Assembly (NCBI RefSeq): GCF_902498915.1
Contig: NZ_CABVLQ010000001.1
DNA from: Escherichia ruysiae
Lineage (GTDB): Bacteria; Pseudomonadota; Gammaproteobacteria; Enterobacterales; Enterobacteriaceae
Strand: one strand, 5' to 3'
Length of the DNA: 64,000 bases
Of this stretch, positions 1-8,670 are shown one piece after another. Numbering within the stretch: position 1 is the first letter of the stretch; the number at the start of each line of letters is the position of its first letter. The translations under genes and the position numbers were made by a program. Under the pieces are notes generated by a model. It saw only the letters and a program-made list of their open reading frames with translations. It did not search any database and had not been told where the DNA came from.

Positions 1-128
1 AGCATTTCCCGACTGATTTCCGCATAACGCGTTTCATCTGGTTGCCAGAGCAGACGATAATTAATCGGCAAGAGATAATAGGCGGTGATAAACGCAAAGA
101 ATGCTGCGTAATAGCGAACGGATTTCAT
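1..128 (-). CDS. arnT: ArnT, lipid A L-Ara4N transferase (N-terminus only)
   Basis: Partial gene running off the left edge; only about 42 N-terminal codons are present. The visible protein starts MKSVRYYAAFFAFITAYYLL, a first membrane segment, followed by a loop with WQPDETRYAEISREM. That DETRYAEISREM motif is the conserved acidic periplasmic loop of ArnT-type glycosyltransferases of the GT-C fold. The full enzyme (about 550 residues, inner membrane) moves L-Ara4N from undecaprenyl phosphate to lipid A phosphates on the periplasmic side, lowering binding of polymyxin. Its ATG overlaps the arnD stop as ATGA, so the two are translationally coupled as the distal part of the arn operon. Confidence 0.95.
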   Translation of the reverse strand, partial: MKSVRYYAAFFAFITAYYLLPINYRLLWQPDETRYAEISREM

Positions 129-1018
129 GGAAGCATTCCCGCAGCTTGTTGGCAACCCAGCCAGCCTTCACGTCCGGCAATACTTCCGCGAACAACTTGT
201 CCGAGCGGCAACGTTTCTGATAACAGTCCGCTTAAAGGGCAAAATGTCACGCCTTCCTGAGCTGCGCGTTTGAGGAGATCCACAAAATTATGCTGATAAG
301 CGCAGCCTTCAACTTCGGCATGAATGGTATAAACCGGCGTGCCTTTATCTCGCAGGATGCGGTTGAGTAACCAACCGTTAAAATCTTCCGCTTTCACATC
401 CCGACCAATCACTTCATCCCAGGTGGGTAAGGTCACCGGAATTTGCGTAGTACCGGGTTTTCCTGATTCGAGCAATGGACGAAACGGCATCGCCCCACGA
501 CAATCGCTGTTGTAGCGCAAATGGAACGCTTCTTTTGCTTCGATCACCTGCTGGTCGGCACGCCAGCCCGCAGCGGCAGAACAGGTTACCGGTTGGCCGA
601 TAATCTCTTCAAGGGTGCGAAGACCACGTGCAATATCGTCGACCATTGTTTGGCGATCCCAGTTACCGCTCTGGGCTTGCCAGGCATGGTGATCCCAGGC
701 GTGCAGGCCGACTTCGTGGTATTTAGCCGCTTCGCGAATGATATCGGCGTTGGCATAACCAATCTCTTTACCTGGCCATGCCGTACCGGCCAGTAAAATA
801 TCCCAGCCATAAAGCGATGCCGCGTTTGAGCGCAGCATCTTCCACAAAAACTGTGGTTTCACTAGTCGCCAGAGATGGCGACCCATATTGTCCGGGCCGA
901 CGCTGAAAAAAATGCTGGCCTGAATATTATGCTTACTCAAGATTTCCAGAAGACGCGGCACGCCTTCACGGGTGCCACGAAAGGTATCGACATCAATGCG
1001 TAAGCCCACTTTGGTCAT
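125..1018 (-). CDS. arnD: ArnD, undecaprenyl-phosphate-L-Ara4FN deformylase
   Basis: About 297 residues, polysaccharide-deacetylase (NodB-like) fold. It removes the formyl group from undecaprenyl-phosphate-L-Ara4FN, which lets the sugar be flipped and transferred. The metal-site motif RIDVDTF lies near the N-terminus and HAWDHHAW near residue 105. I chose the ATG at 1018 (MTKVGLRIDVD), the start of the known E. coli protein; an upstream ATG at 1024 overlaps the arnA stop as ATGA and would add two residues. The C-terminus reads CQQAAGMLP, differing from the K-12 ending I recall (CQQIAGSR), just where the gene overlaps arnT. Fourth gene of the arn operon. Confidence 0.96.
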   Translation of the reverse strand: MTKVGLRIDVDTFRGTREGVPRLLEILSKHNIQASIFFSVGPDNMGRHLWRLVKPQFLWKMLRSNAASLYGWDILLAGTAWPGKEIGYANADIIREAAKYHEVGLHAWDHHAWQAQSGNWDRQTMVDDIARGLRTLEEIIGQPVTCSAAAGWRADQQVIEAKEAFHLRYNSDCRGAMPFRPLLESGKPGTTQIPVTLPTWDEVIGRDVKAEDFNGWLLNRILRDKGTPVYTIHAEVEGCAYQHNFVDLLKRAAQEGVTFCPLSGLLSETLPLGQVVRGSIAGREGWLGCQQAAGMLP

Positions 1019-1020
1019 GA

Positions 1021-2997
1021 TCATTTTTCCGTAAGATCGACAGTGCGCAGGAAGAAATCCAGTGTTTCGTCGATGGTTTCCTGCATATCAATTTTCGGTT
1101 CCCAGCCCAGGCAGCGGTGGGCATTGCGGATGCTCGGTTTACGATGCTCTACGTCCTGATATCCTTTGCCGTAGTAGCTGCTACTTTCGACAACCCGAAA
1201 GCCCGCAAACGGTGGGAAGTGATGGCGCAGTGGATGTTTTTCGAAGCTCGCCAGCAGCATCTCGCCCAGTTCCTCAATGCTCGCTTCGTTATCAGGATTG
1301 CCAATGTTGATAATTTCGCCGTCGCAGCGATTTCCCGCATTTTCGATAATGCGGTATAACGCTTCAATGCCATCCCGAATATCAGTAAAGCAGCGTTTTT
1401 GTTTTCCGCCATCAATCAGCTTAATCGGTGAACCTTCCACCAGGTTGAGAATGAGTTGCGTAATAGCGCGCGAACTGCCAATTCGCGCCGCATTCAGGTT
1501 ATCCAGCCTTGGCCCCATCCAGTTAAACGGACGGAAGAGGGTGAACTGTAAACCTTCTTTTTCGCCATACGCCCAGAGCACCCGATCAAGTAATTGTTTT
1601 GAAACCGAATAAATCCAGCGCGGTTTATTCACCGGGCCGACGATTAAATTAGAATGGTCTTCATCGAAGTATTTATCGCTACACATCCCATAAACTTCTG
1701 AAGTCGACGGGAAGATGATTCGCTTACGGTACTTCACGCAATAACGGATAATGCGCAGATTCTCTTCAAAATCGAGTTCAAATACGCGCAGCGGGTTGCG
1801 GGTATATTCAATCGGTGTGGCTATCGCCACCAGCGGCAAGACGACATCACATTTTTTGACGTGATACTCAATCCATTCGGAATGAATACTGATATCGCCT
1901 TCGACAAAGTGAAAATGCGGATGATTCAGAAAACGGCTTATCGCATCGCTGCCGATATCCAGACCGTAAACTTCATAATGATCTTCGCGCAGCAGGCGTT
2001 CTGTCAGATGGTTACCAATAAAGCCATTCACTCCGAGGATGAGTACCCGGGTACGGCGTCGGGCAGCGCAGGTTGATTGGCTATTTAATCGTGAACCTTG
2101 CACCAGCCCCAGCGTTTGCGCTAATTGTGAGCCTTGCATGGTAATGCCGTCGCCCGCCTGTCCGGTGACGATTTCCAGCGTGCCATAACCACAGGCAATC
2201 AACAGCGGTGAAACAGAAATCACGCTGCCCGACTGTGCGGCAGTAGTAAGGGAATGAACGCGGGACGACCAGACTGTAAATTTCTGATTGCCAACATAGC
2301 TAAAGGCGCCAGGCCAGGGATCGGCAACGGCACGCACCATGTTGTGGAGTTCACAAGCCGGTTTATGCCATTCGAGGCGGCTGTCCTCAGGTGTTCTGCG
2401 ACCAAAACAGGTGGCTTCGTTCTCACGCTGGGCGATTTCCAGAATATTACCGTGTTTAATAGCGGGTAACGTCTGTTCCAGTAACTGACGCGCGGCGTGG
2501 CACAATTTATGATGTAGCGTAATGGCAATATCATCCGGCGCAATGGTAACGCGTAGCTGGGCAATAATGGCCCCGGCATCGGCACGTTTCACCATTCGGT
2601 GCAATGTAACGCCCGTTTCCGTTTCACCGTTCACCAGCACCCAGTTCAGCGGCGCGCGACCACGATATTTCGGTAACAGCGAACCATGCAGATTAAATGC
2701 GCCTGCGGGAGCAAGCTGCAAAATCTCGTCGCTGATCAAATGGCGATAATAAAAAGAGAAAATCACATCAGGTGACAGTTGGGCTATGCGTTCTACCCAC
2801 AGCGGATGGTTAACGTTATCCGGCGCGTAAACCGGAATGCCTCTTTCCGCCGCCAGACGAGCCACCGAACCATAAAACGCTTTTTCGCCAGGATTATCGG
2901 TATGAGTAAAAATGGCGCTAATTTCGTAACCGGCAGCCAGCAAGGCTTCAATGCCCAGGCATCCCATATCGTGATAGGCAAAAACGGCGGTTTTCAT
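1021..2997 (-). CDS. arnA: ArnA, bifunctional UDP-L-Ara4N formyltransferase / UDP-GlcA decarboxylase
   Basis: 658 residues with two enzymes in one chain. Residues 1-305 form a 10-formyl-THF-dependent formyltransferase: Asn102, His104 (in NLHGSLLPKYRG) and Asp140 are all in place. Residues from about 315 form a short-chain dehydrogenase-type UDP-glucuronate 4-oxidative decarboxylase with the NAD motif GVNGFIGNHL and the catalytic YSVSK. The C-terminal half makes UDP-4-ketopentose from UDP-glucuronate, ArnB aminates it, and the N-terminal half formylates the product. The start overlaps the arnC stop by one base (TAATG). The protein ends TVDLTEK, two residues shorter than the K-12 protein (660). 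The fusion is normal for this family. Confidence 0.97.
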   Translation of the reverse strand: MKTAVFAYHDMGCLGIEALLAAGYEISAIFTHTDNPGEKAFYGSVARLAAERGIPVYAPDNVNHPLWVERIAQLSPDVIFSFYYRHLISDEILQLAPAGAFNLHGSLLPKYRGRAPLNWVLVNGETETGVTLHRMVKRADAGAIIAQLRVTIAPDDIAITLHHKLCHAARQLLEQTLPAIKHGNILEIAQRENEATCFGRRTPEDSRLEWHKPACELHNMVRAVADPWPGAFSYVGNQKFTVWSSRVHSLTTAAQSGSVISVSPLLIACGYGTLEIVTGQAGDGITMQGSQLAQTLGLVQGSRLNSQSTCAARRRTRVLILGVNGFIGNHLTERLLREDHYEVYGLDIGSDAISRFLNHPHFHFVEGDISIHSEWIEYHVKKCDVVLPLVAIATPIEYTRNPLRVFELDFEENLRIIRYCVKYRKRIIFPSTSEVYGMCSDKYFDEDHSNLIVGPVNKPRWIYSVSKQLLDRVLWAYGEKEGLQFTLFRPFNWMGPRLDNLNAARIGSSRAITQLILNLVEGSPIKLIDGGKQKRCFTDIRDGIEALYRIIENAGNRCDGEIINIGNPDNEASIEELGEMLLASFEKHPLRHHFPPFAGFRVVESSSYYGKGYQDVEHRKPSIRNAHRCLGWEPKIDMQETIDETLDFFLRTVDLTEK

Positions 2998-3965
2998 TAT
3001 TCATTTTCCTTGCTGGATGGACGGATAACTTGCTGAACAAAATAGCGGGGGCGGGCGCGGACATCGGTGTAGATCCTGCCGATATATTCACCGAGCAAGC
3101 CCATGCCGATAAACTGAGCGCCAATAAAGGTAAACAGCACGGCAAACAGCATAAAGACTCCTTCAGCCGCCCATTGTGGTCCGAAGGTCAGGCGTAAAAT
3201 CACCAGCAGCACCGCGATGCTAAAACCGCCAATCGCAATAATGCTGCCGAGCAGACTCAGCATACGTAGCGGCGTAGTGGTAAGGCAGGTCACCAGGTCG
3301 TACATCAAATTAATCAGGCGCATAAAGCTGTATTTGGATTCACCAAACTCACGCTCGGCATGATGCACCGGAATTTCAATGGCGCGGCGGGCAAAGATAT
3401 TCGCCAGAATAGGAATAAAGGTGCTGCGTTCATGGCAGTGCAACATCGCATCGACAATATGCCGGCGATAAGCGCGCAGCATACAGCCGTAGTCGCCCAT
3501 CGCTTTGCCGGTGGTGCGCTGGATAAGCCGGTTAATCATCTTCGAGGCGGTTTTACGAAACCAGCTGTCCTGGCGATTCTGGCGCACAGTCCCTACCACG
3601 TCGTAACCTTCATCGGCTTTTTCCACCAGGTGGGGGATTTCTTCTGGTGGATTCTGGAGATCGGCATCAAGAGTAATGATTAAGTCGCCGGTAACGTGAC
3701 TGAATCCCGCCATAATTGCCGAATGTTGTCTGTAATTGCGGTTAAGCAAAATAGACACAATATGGCTGCCCTCCGCTTGTGAGGCATCGACCAGCATTTG
3801 TGCGGAGTTGTCGTTACTGCCGTCATCAACCAACAGTATTTCATACTCTTTGCCCAGTGATTCACAAGCTGCGGTGGTGCGCCTGATTAATTCCGGTAAA
3901 CTTTCCTGCTCGTTATAAATGGGAATAACCACCGAGACTTTCTTAACAGGGTGGATTTCAAACAT
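2997..3965 (-). CDS. arnC: ArnC, undecaprenyl-phosphate L-Ara4FN transferase
   Basis: 322 residues, family 2 glycosyltransferase (GT-A fold) anchored in the inner membrane. It transfers L-Ara4-formyl-N from UDP to undecaprenyl phosphate on the cytoplasmic face. The N-terminal catalytic domain starts VSVVIPIYNEQESLPELI and carries the acidic motifs LLVDDGSNDNS and LDADLQNPPEE. Two hydrophobic segments follow at about residues 235-260 and 270-290, as in the DPM1/GtrB-like group. It sits between arnB (3 bp gap) and arnA (1 bp overlap), second gene of the arn operon. Confidence 0.97.
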   Translation of the reverse strand: MFEIHPVKKVSVVIPIYNEQESLPELIRRTTAACESLGKEYEILLVDDGSNDNSAQMLVDASQAEGSHIVSILLNRNYRQHSAIMAGFSHVTGDLIITLDADLQNPPEEIPHLVEKADEGYDVVGTVRQNRQDSWFRKTASKMINRLIQRTTGKAMGDYGCMLRAYRRHIVDAMLHCHERSTFIPILANIFARRAIEIPVHHAEREFGESKYSFMRLINLMYDLVTCLTTTPLRMLSLLGSIIAIGGFSIAVLLVILRLTFGPQWAAEGVFMLFAVLFTFIGAQFIGMGLLGEYIGRIYTDVRARPRYFVQQVIRPSSKENE

Positions 3966-3968
3966 GGC

Positions 3969-5126
3969 TTATTGTCCTGCGAGTTGCTGAAGGGCAGTGA
4001 TGACGCGATCGGCATCGGCGGTGGTCATATCCGGGAACAGCGGCAACGAACAGATGCGTTCGCTATTCCATTCCGTATTCGGTAACGACAGCGTGGGAAA
4101 ACGCTCGCGATAATATTTTTGCGTGTGGGCGGCGCGGAAATGTAACCCGGTTCCAATGCCTCTTTCTTTTAACGCTTCCATCAGAGCATCGCGGCTGATA
4201 CCACAACGTTGTTCATCAACACGAATGATAAACAGATGCCAGGCGTGAACGTGTGACCATGCAGGAACGCTTAAAGGCTGGAAAGGGAGAGTTGCCAGTG
4301 CTTGCTGATATTGCAGGGCAATGTCGCGACGGCGAGTATTTAGTTGCTCTAATTTATTCAACTGCGTCAGAGCTATCGCGGCGTTAATATCGGTCAGATT
4401 GTACTTATAGCCCGGCGTTAAGACTTCAGCCTGCGGTGCACGGCCCCAGGTTTGTCTGTCATAGGCATCGACACCCAGACCGTGAAATTTCAGCATCCGT
4501 AGCTGGCGGGCAAGATTTTCATTATCAGTAACAATCAGGCCACCTTCCGCACAGGTAATATTTTTGATGGCGTGAAACGAAAAAATAGCGGTGCCCTTTG
4601 CACCAGTATGCTGACCTTTGTAATACGTACCGACGGCGTGGGCGGCATCTTCAATGACCGCGATACCGTGGCGTTCAGCAATGGCGCGAATGGCGTCAAT
4701 ATCTGCTGGCGCTCCGGCATAATGCACCGGGATAATCGCTTTGGTGTAGGGCGTAATGGCCGCTTCGATCGCTTCAGGCGTGATCATCAGCGTATCGCGA
4801 TCAACGTCCACCATCACCGGCGTTGCGCCCAACAGGGAGATCATATTGAGGGTTGAAACCCAGGTCATGGAGGGGGTGATGACTTCATCATCAGCGCCAA
4901 TCCCCAGCGCCATCAGCGTGATATGCATTCCAGCAGTGGCCGAGCTGACTGCGATGGCATGTTGATTTCCTGTCAACTGGCAAAAGGCCGCTTCCAGTGC
5001 TTGATTCTTCGGGCCAGTGGTTATCCAACCGGATTCGAAAACCTCTTGAACTGCAGCGAGTTCTTCCGCGCCTATTGCCGGACGCGAAAAAGGTAAAAAG
5101 TCTGACATCGTTTTTCCTTCGGCCAT
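3969..5126 (-). CDS. arnB: ArnB, UDP-4-amino-4-deoxy-L-arabinose aminotransferase
   Basis: First gene of the arn operon. PLP-dependent aminotransferase of the DegT/DnrJ/EryC1 family that converts UDP-4-ketopentose to UDP-L-Ara4N using glutamate. The Schiff-base lysine is in FSFHAIKN, and the family motif EDAAHAVG is present. Two starts are possible: ATG 5126 (385 residues, preceded by GGGAAAGG) and ATG 5108 (379 residues, MSDFLPFSRP, preceded by AAGGA); both have good ribosome sites, and some annotations of the E. coli gene use the shorter form. Several residues differ from K-12 as I recall it (for example AVQEVFESGW). Expression is expected to depend on PmrA (BasR) through the box about 90 bp upstream. 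Confidence 0.96.
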   Translation of the reverse strand: MAEGKTMSDFLPFSRPAIGAEELAAVQEVFESGWITTGPKNQALEAAFCQLTGNQHAIAVSSATAGMHITLMALGIGADDEVITPSMTWVSTLNMISLLGATPVMVDVDRDTLMITPEAIEAAITPYTKAIIPVHYAGAPADIDAIRAIAERHGIAVIEDAAHAVGTYYKGQHTGAKGTAIFSFHAIKNITCAEGGLIVTDNENLARQLRMLKFHGLGVDAYDRQTWGRAPQAEVLTPGYKYNLTDINAAIALTQLNKLEQLNTRRRDIALQYQQALATLPFQPLSVPAWSHVHAWHLFIIRVDEQRCGISRDALMEALKERGIGTGLHFRAAHTQKYYRERFPTLSLPNTEWNSERICSLPLFPDMTTADADRVITALQQLAGQ

Positions 5127-5215
5127 TGAATACCTTTCCCTGTTATTCGCTAATATCTGTCATAGGGAACGTTATGTGTATTTTGCCATTTGGAATGAAA
5201 TTCTAAGGGTAGAAT

Positions 5216-5232
5216 ATTAATTTAACCTTAAG
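5216..5232 (-). promoter_or_regulatory. PmrA (BasR) box between arnB and ais
   Basis: On the minus strand this reads CTTAAG-GTTAA-ATTAAT, two 6-bp half-sites separated by 5 bp. The PmrA consensus is YTTAAK-N5-YTTAAK, so the first half matches fully and the second has one mismatch. It lies in the 298-bp gap between the divergent arnB and ais genes, both known targets of the PmrA/PmrB (BasR/BasS) system. An AT-rich stretch follows towards ais, with nothing else that I can assign in the gap. Confidence 0.75.
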
Positions 5233-5424
5233 GAATGAATATAAGGCTTAAATATTATTTTTTTTGTTTTTGTATCTTATTCAGGCTTTTAATTTGACAA
5301 GATTTAAGGCATTTTGCGTGCATCGTAATGTTTTAATACTATCCCAGCCACTATTTACCGGTGAAAATGTCGTTTGTTTTCGCGGTCATTTAGCTGGCTA
5401 CGCTTGTCTATAGGTGGAGCTTAA

Positions 5425-6027
5425 GTGTTAGCTTTTAGTGGGACTTCGTTGAAGTCTAAAAAATATATCTACATTTTACTGGCGCTTGGGGCGATTGTGG
5501 GGCTGGGTACACATGCTGCCTGGAGCAGTAATGGTTTGCCGCGTATCGACAATAAAACGCTGGCCAGATTAGCGCAGCAGCACCCGGTTGTGGTTCTGTT
5601 TCGCCATGCGGAACGCTGCGATCGCTCCTCTAATCAATGCTTGTCAGACAAAACAGGCATTACGGTGAAAGGTGCTCAGAATGCCCGTGAACTGGGCAAA
5701 GCTTTTAGCGCGGACATCCCTGATTTCGATCTTTATTCCAGTAATGCCGTTCGGACTATTCAATCAGCGACCTGGTTTTCTGCTGGAAAAAAACTGACGG
5801 TAGATAAACGGTTTTTACAATGTAGAAATGAGATTTATAGCACAATTAAGGAGTTGCAAAGCAAAGCTCCAGATAAAAATATCGTTATTTTCACCCATAA
5901 CCATTGTCTGACCTATGTCGCAAAAGATAAACGAAACGTGACATTTAAACCAGATTATCTGGATGGGTTGGTAATGCATGTGGAAAAAGGCAACGTTTTA
6001 CTGGATGGTGAGTTTGTTAATCGGTGA
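5425..6027 (+). CDS. ais: Ais, lipopolysaccharide core heptose(II)-phosphate phosphatase
   Basis: 200 residues, histidine phosphatase superfamily. An uncleaved or cleaved N-terminal hydrophobic segment (YIYILLALGAIVGLGTHAA, about residues 15-33) directs it to the periplasm. The catalytic motif LFRHAERCDR (RHAE) follows near residue 60, and a second histidine lies in FTHNHCLTY. Known in E. coli as a PmrA-induced protein that removes phosphate from heptose II of the LPS core, complementing the charge changes made by the arn operon. The start is GTG with GGTGGAG 6 bp upstream. Divergent from arnB. Confidence 0.94.
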   Translation: MLAFSGTSLKSKKYIYILLALGAIVGLGTHAAWSSNGLPRIDNKTLARLAQQHPVVVLFRHAERCDRSSNQCLSDKTGITVKGAQNARELGKAFSADIPDFDLYSSNAVRTIQSATWFSAGKKLTVDKRFLQCRNEIYSTIKELQSKAPDKNIVIFTHNHCLTYVAKDKRNVTFKPDYLDGLVMHVEKGNVLLDGEFVNR

Positions 6028-6036
6028 TTTGTTAAT

Positions 6037-6060
6037 ATGACAGCCAATAATGGCTGTCAT
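6037..6060. terminator. Bidirectional hairpin between ais and nudI
   Basis: Perfect 10-bp stem ATGACAGCCA / TGGCTGTCAT with an ATAA tetraloop, lying in the 38-bp gap between two convergent genes. T-rich bases on both sides make it a plausible terminator for both. Confidence 0.7.
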
Positions 6061-6065
6061 TACTG

Positions 6066-6491
6066 TTACATCAGACCTTTCAAACGTAATGTTTTCTGAG
6101 TGGCGACATTCAAATCATAGTGAGCAAGATCTTCAGGTTTTACCCATGCGTATTCCTGAAACTCTTCGTTAATTTTCACTTCACGGTTGGCAGAGACGCA
6201 GTCAAAGATCAGGTAAATCATATAAATCTCTTCCTTGCGGCCATCTGCATATGTCTTGATGCGAATATCATCACTGAACGTCCACGGCGTGATGTCAGTA
6301 AGAATCAGTTGCTCGCCCAGCTCTTCTCTGATTTCACGACGTAATGCTTCTTCAATGCGCTCACCGGGTTCTACGCCGCCGCCAGACAGCGCCCATTGTC
6401 CGGGGAAAACGCCGCGATCGTCGGCCATTTTACACAGCAGATAAGCACCATCATTTTGAATTAAGGGACAAACTATAGTCCGTTGCCGCAT
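6066..6491 (-). CDS. nudI: NudI, Nudix nucleoside triphosphate diphosphatase
   Basis: 141 residues from the ATG at 6491 (MRQRTIVCPLIQNDG), which gives the usual E. coli length; the open frame extends upstream by 23 codons but without family similarity. The Nudix box is clear: GGGVEPGERIEE followed by REIREELGE, binding the divalent metal. NudI hydrolyses (deoxy)nucleoside triphosphates to the monophosphate and pyrophosphate, preferring pyrimidine deoxynucleotides (dTTP, dCTP, dUTP). Convergent with ais. Confidence 0.95.
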   Translation of the reverse strand: MRQRTIVCPLIQNDGAYLLCKMADDRGVFPGQWALSGGGVEPGERIEEALRREIREELGEQLILTDITPWTFSDDIRIKTYADGRKEEIYMIYLIFDCVSANREVKINEEFQEYAWVKPEDLAHYDLNVATQKTLRLKGLM

Positions 6492-6535
6492 GGGAATATT
6501 CCTTACCACCAAAAATAAAACAAAAGAATACGGCA

Positions 6536-6658
6536 ATGGATCAACGCGTGAAAGTGGCATTGGTCTTTTTTGCGATGATAATCATGGTGATTGTTTTTTT
6601 TGGTTTCATCTTTTTGGTGGCTATTTTTTCTGCACTTAATTATTCAAGAAGTATTTAG
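6536..6658 (+). CDS. Possible 40-residue single-span membrane protein
   Basis: Short ORF (ATG 6536, TAG 6656) in the gap between divergent nudI and yfaZ. The product starts MDQRVKVALVFFAMIIMV and continues with an almost unbroken hydrophobic stretch to about residue 33, ending SALNYSRSI. The shape (short charged N-terminus, one long transmembrane helix, short polar tail) is that of many small E. coli membrane proteins. The upstream sequence AAAAGAATACGGCA is a poor Shine-Dalgarno region, and I do not recognise the protein with certainty. It could be a chance ORF. Confidence 0.35.
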   Translation: MDQRVKVALVFFAMIIMVIVFFGFIFLVAIFSALNYSRSI

Positions 6659-6769
6659 TTACAATAAGTTAGCAGATCGCTTTTTTCACGCATTGAATCC
6701 TCTGTGTCAGGCAGTACAATCCCGCAGCTTTGGGGACTTTTAATTATCTTCTTGCGGGAAAAGGTAAAA

Positions 6770-7312
6770 ATGAAAAAATTTGCGCTGCCAGTTCTGGCTG
6801 GAATGCTATTGGTTTCTGCATCGGCAAATGCGATAAGCATTAGCGGTCAGGCGGGAAAAGAATATACCAATATTGGCGTCGGTTTCGGTACTGAATCGAC
6901 CGGTCTGGCATTAAGCGGTAACTGGACACATAACGATGACGACGGTGACGTCGCGGGCGTTGGTCTGGGATTGAATCTGCCGCTGGGACCGTTAATGGCA
7001 ACTGTGGGCGGTAAAGGCGTTTACACCAACCCGAACGACGGCGATGAAGGTTATGCCGCAGCGGTAGGCGGTGGCTTGCAGTGGCAAATTGGCGATAGCT
7101 TCCGTCTGTTTGGTGAGTATTACTACTCTCCGGATTCGCTCTCCAGTGGTATTAAAAGTTATGAAGAAGCGAATGCTGGCGCGCGTTACACCATTATGCG
7201 TCCAGTCAGTATTGAGGCGGGTTATCGCTACCTGAATCTGTCGGGTAAAGACGGTAACCGCGACAACGCCGTGGCTGACGGCCCGTATGTCGGTGTTAAC
7301 GCCAGTTTCTGA
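6770..7312 (+). CDS. yfaZ: YfaZ family outer membrane protein
   Basis: 180 residues from ATG 6770, preceded by AAGGTAAAA. A typical signal peptide (MKKFALPVLAGMLLVSASANA) is followed by alternating glycine- and aromatic-rich strands (NIGVGFG, GLGLNLPLG, GEYYYSP, GYRYLNLSG) and a C-terminal phenylalanine (VNASF). These are the marks of a small outer membrane beta-barrel. Function is not established; YfaZ is sometimes described as a predicted porin. A GC hairpin lies 9 bp after the stop. Confidence 0.9.
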   Translation: MKKFALPVLAGMLLVSASANAISISGQAGKEYTNIGVGFGTESTGLALSGNWTHNDDDGDVAGVGLGLNLPLGPLMATVGGKGVYTNPNDGDEGYAAAVGGGLQWQIGDSFRLFGEYYYSPDSLSSGIKSYEEANAGARYTIMRPVSIEAGYRYLNLSGKDGNRDNAVADGPYVGVNASF

Positions 7313-7320
7313 TGCCTTCC

Positions 7321-7341
7321 GGCGCGGCGTTCTGCCGCGCC
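7321..7341 (+). terminator. Hairpin after yfaZ
   Basis: GGCGCGGC / GCCGCGCC 8-bp GC stem with a GTTCT loop, then ATTCAGTTTCTT. Placed between yfaZ and yfaY, likely terminating yfaZ, although the T run is broken. Confidence 0.6.
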
Positions 7342-7411
7342 ATTCAGTTTCTTACTACGCCTTATCTCCCTTTGCGTTATAGTGATTCGATAACAAAAGC
7401 AGGAGATAACC

Positions 7412-8617
7412 ATGTTAAAAGTGGAAATGTTATCCACCGGGGATGAAGTGTTACACGGGCAAATCGTTGACACTAACGCTGCCTGGCTGGCGGATTTTTT
7501 CTTTCATCAGGGATTGCCATTATCTCGCCGCAATACAGTGGGCGATAACCTTGATGATTTAGTGACCATTCTGCGCGAACGTAGTCAGCACGCCGATGTG
7601 CTGATCGTCAATGGCGGACTGGGGCCGACCAGTGATGATTTAAGCGCACTCGCCGCAGCGACAGCCAAAGGTGAAAGCCTGGTTCTTCATGAAGCCTGGC
7701 TCAATGAGATGGAACGCTATTTCCGCGAACGTGGTCGCGTAATGGCGCCGAGCAACCGCAAACAGGCGGAGCTGCCAGCCAGTGCTGAATTTATCAATAA
7801 CCCGGTAGGCACCGCTTGTGGTTTTGCCGTGCAGCTTAACCGTTGCCTGATATTCTTTACCCCCGGCGTACCGTCGGAGTTTAAGGTGATGGTGGAGCAT
7901 GAAATCCTGCCGCGCCTGCGCGAGCGTTTTTCTTTGCCGCAGCCGCCGGTTTGTCTGCGGCTGACCACTTTTGGTCGTTCGGAAAGCGATCTGGCACAAA
8001 GCCTGGATATGTTGCAACTGCCGCCAGGTGTGACGATGGGCTATCGCTCTTCCATGCCGATTATTGAACTGAAACTCACTGGACCGGCAAGCGAGCAACA
8101 GGCGATGGAAAAACTGTGGCTGGACGTTAAACGCGTCGCCGGGCAGAGCATGATTTTCGAAGGCACAGAAGGACTGCCTGCACAAATCAGTCGCGAACTG
8201 CAAAGTCGCCAGTTCAGCCTGACGTTGAGTGAGCAATTCACCGGTGGTTTATTGGCTTTGCAACTCGCGCGCGCAGGTGCGCCATTACTGGCATGTGAAG
8301 TGGTTCCTTCACAGGAAGAAACTCTGGCGCAAACTGCACACTGGATTACAGAACGGCGGGCCAACCATTTTGCCGGGCTGGCACTGGCTGTTTCTGGTTT
8401 CGAGAACGAGCATCTCAACTTTGCGCTAGCCACACCAGACGGCACTTTCGCTCTGCGTGTGCGTTTCAGCACTACGCGCTACAGCCTGGCTATCCGTCAG
8501 GAAGTGTGCGCAATGATGGCACTGAATATGCTGCGCCGCTGGCTGAACGGGCAGAACATCGCCAGTGAGCATGGCTGGATTGAGGTTGTTGAGTCGCTGA
8601 GACTGTCGCCGCAATAA
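7412..8617 (+). CDS. yfaY: YfaY, CinA-like protein
   Basis: 401 residues, preceded by AGGAG 8 bp from the ATG. The first 170 residues are a MoCF/CinA N-terminal (COG1058-type) domain with the motifs STGDEVLHGQIVDTN and NGGLGPTSDD. The remainder resembles the C-terminal CinA/PncC-like amidohydrolase region (SEQFTGGLLALQLARAGA), but the deamidase site looks degenerate. CinA proteins elsewhere act on NMN or ADP-ribose; YfaY itself has no settled function. In K-12 its other neighbour is rhmR; here it faces the fimbrial cluster convergently. Confidence 0.92.
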   Translation: MLKVEMLSTGDEVLHGQIVDTNAAWLADFFFHQGLPLSRRNTVGDNLDDLVTILRERSQHADVLIVNGGLGPTSDDLSALAAATAKGESLVLHEAWLNEMERYFRERGRVMAPSNRKQAELPASAEFINNPVGTACGFAVQLNRCLIFFTPGVPSEFKVMVEHEILPRLRERFSLPQPPVCLRLTTFGRSESDLAQSLDMLQLPPGVTMGYRSSMPIIELKLTGPASEQQAMEKLWLDVKRVAGQSMIFEGTEGLPAQISRELQSRQFSLTLSEQFTGGLLALQLARAGAPLLACEVVPSQEETLAQTAHWITERRANHFAGLALAVSGFENEHLNFALATPDGTFALRVRFSTTRYSLAIRQEVCAMMALNMLRRWLNGQNIASEHGWIEVVESLRLSPQ

Positions 8618-8622
8618 TAGTC

Positions 8623-8648
8623 CAGGTGCCGGATGCTTCCGGCACCTG
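8623..8648. terminator. Hairpin between yfaY and the fimbrial operon
   Basis: Perfect 10-bp inverted repeat CAGGTGCCGG / CCGGCACCTG with a 6-base loop between convergent genes. T tracts are weak on both sides. It could also be a short repeat of the REP type. Confidence 0.55.
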
Positions 8649-8670
8649 TTCGCGGGTTTATTGCTGTTCA

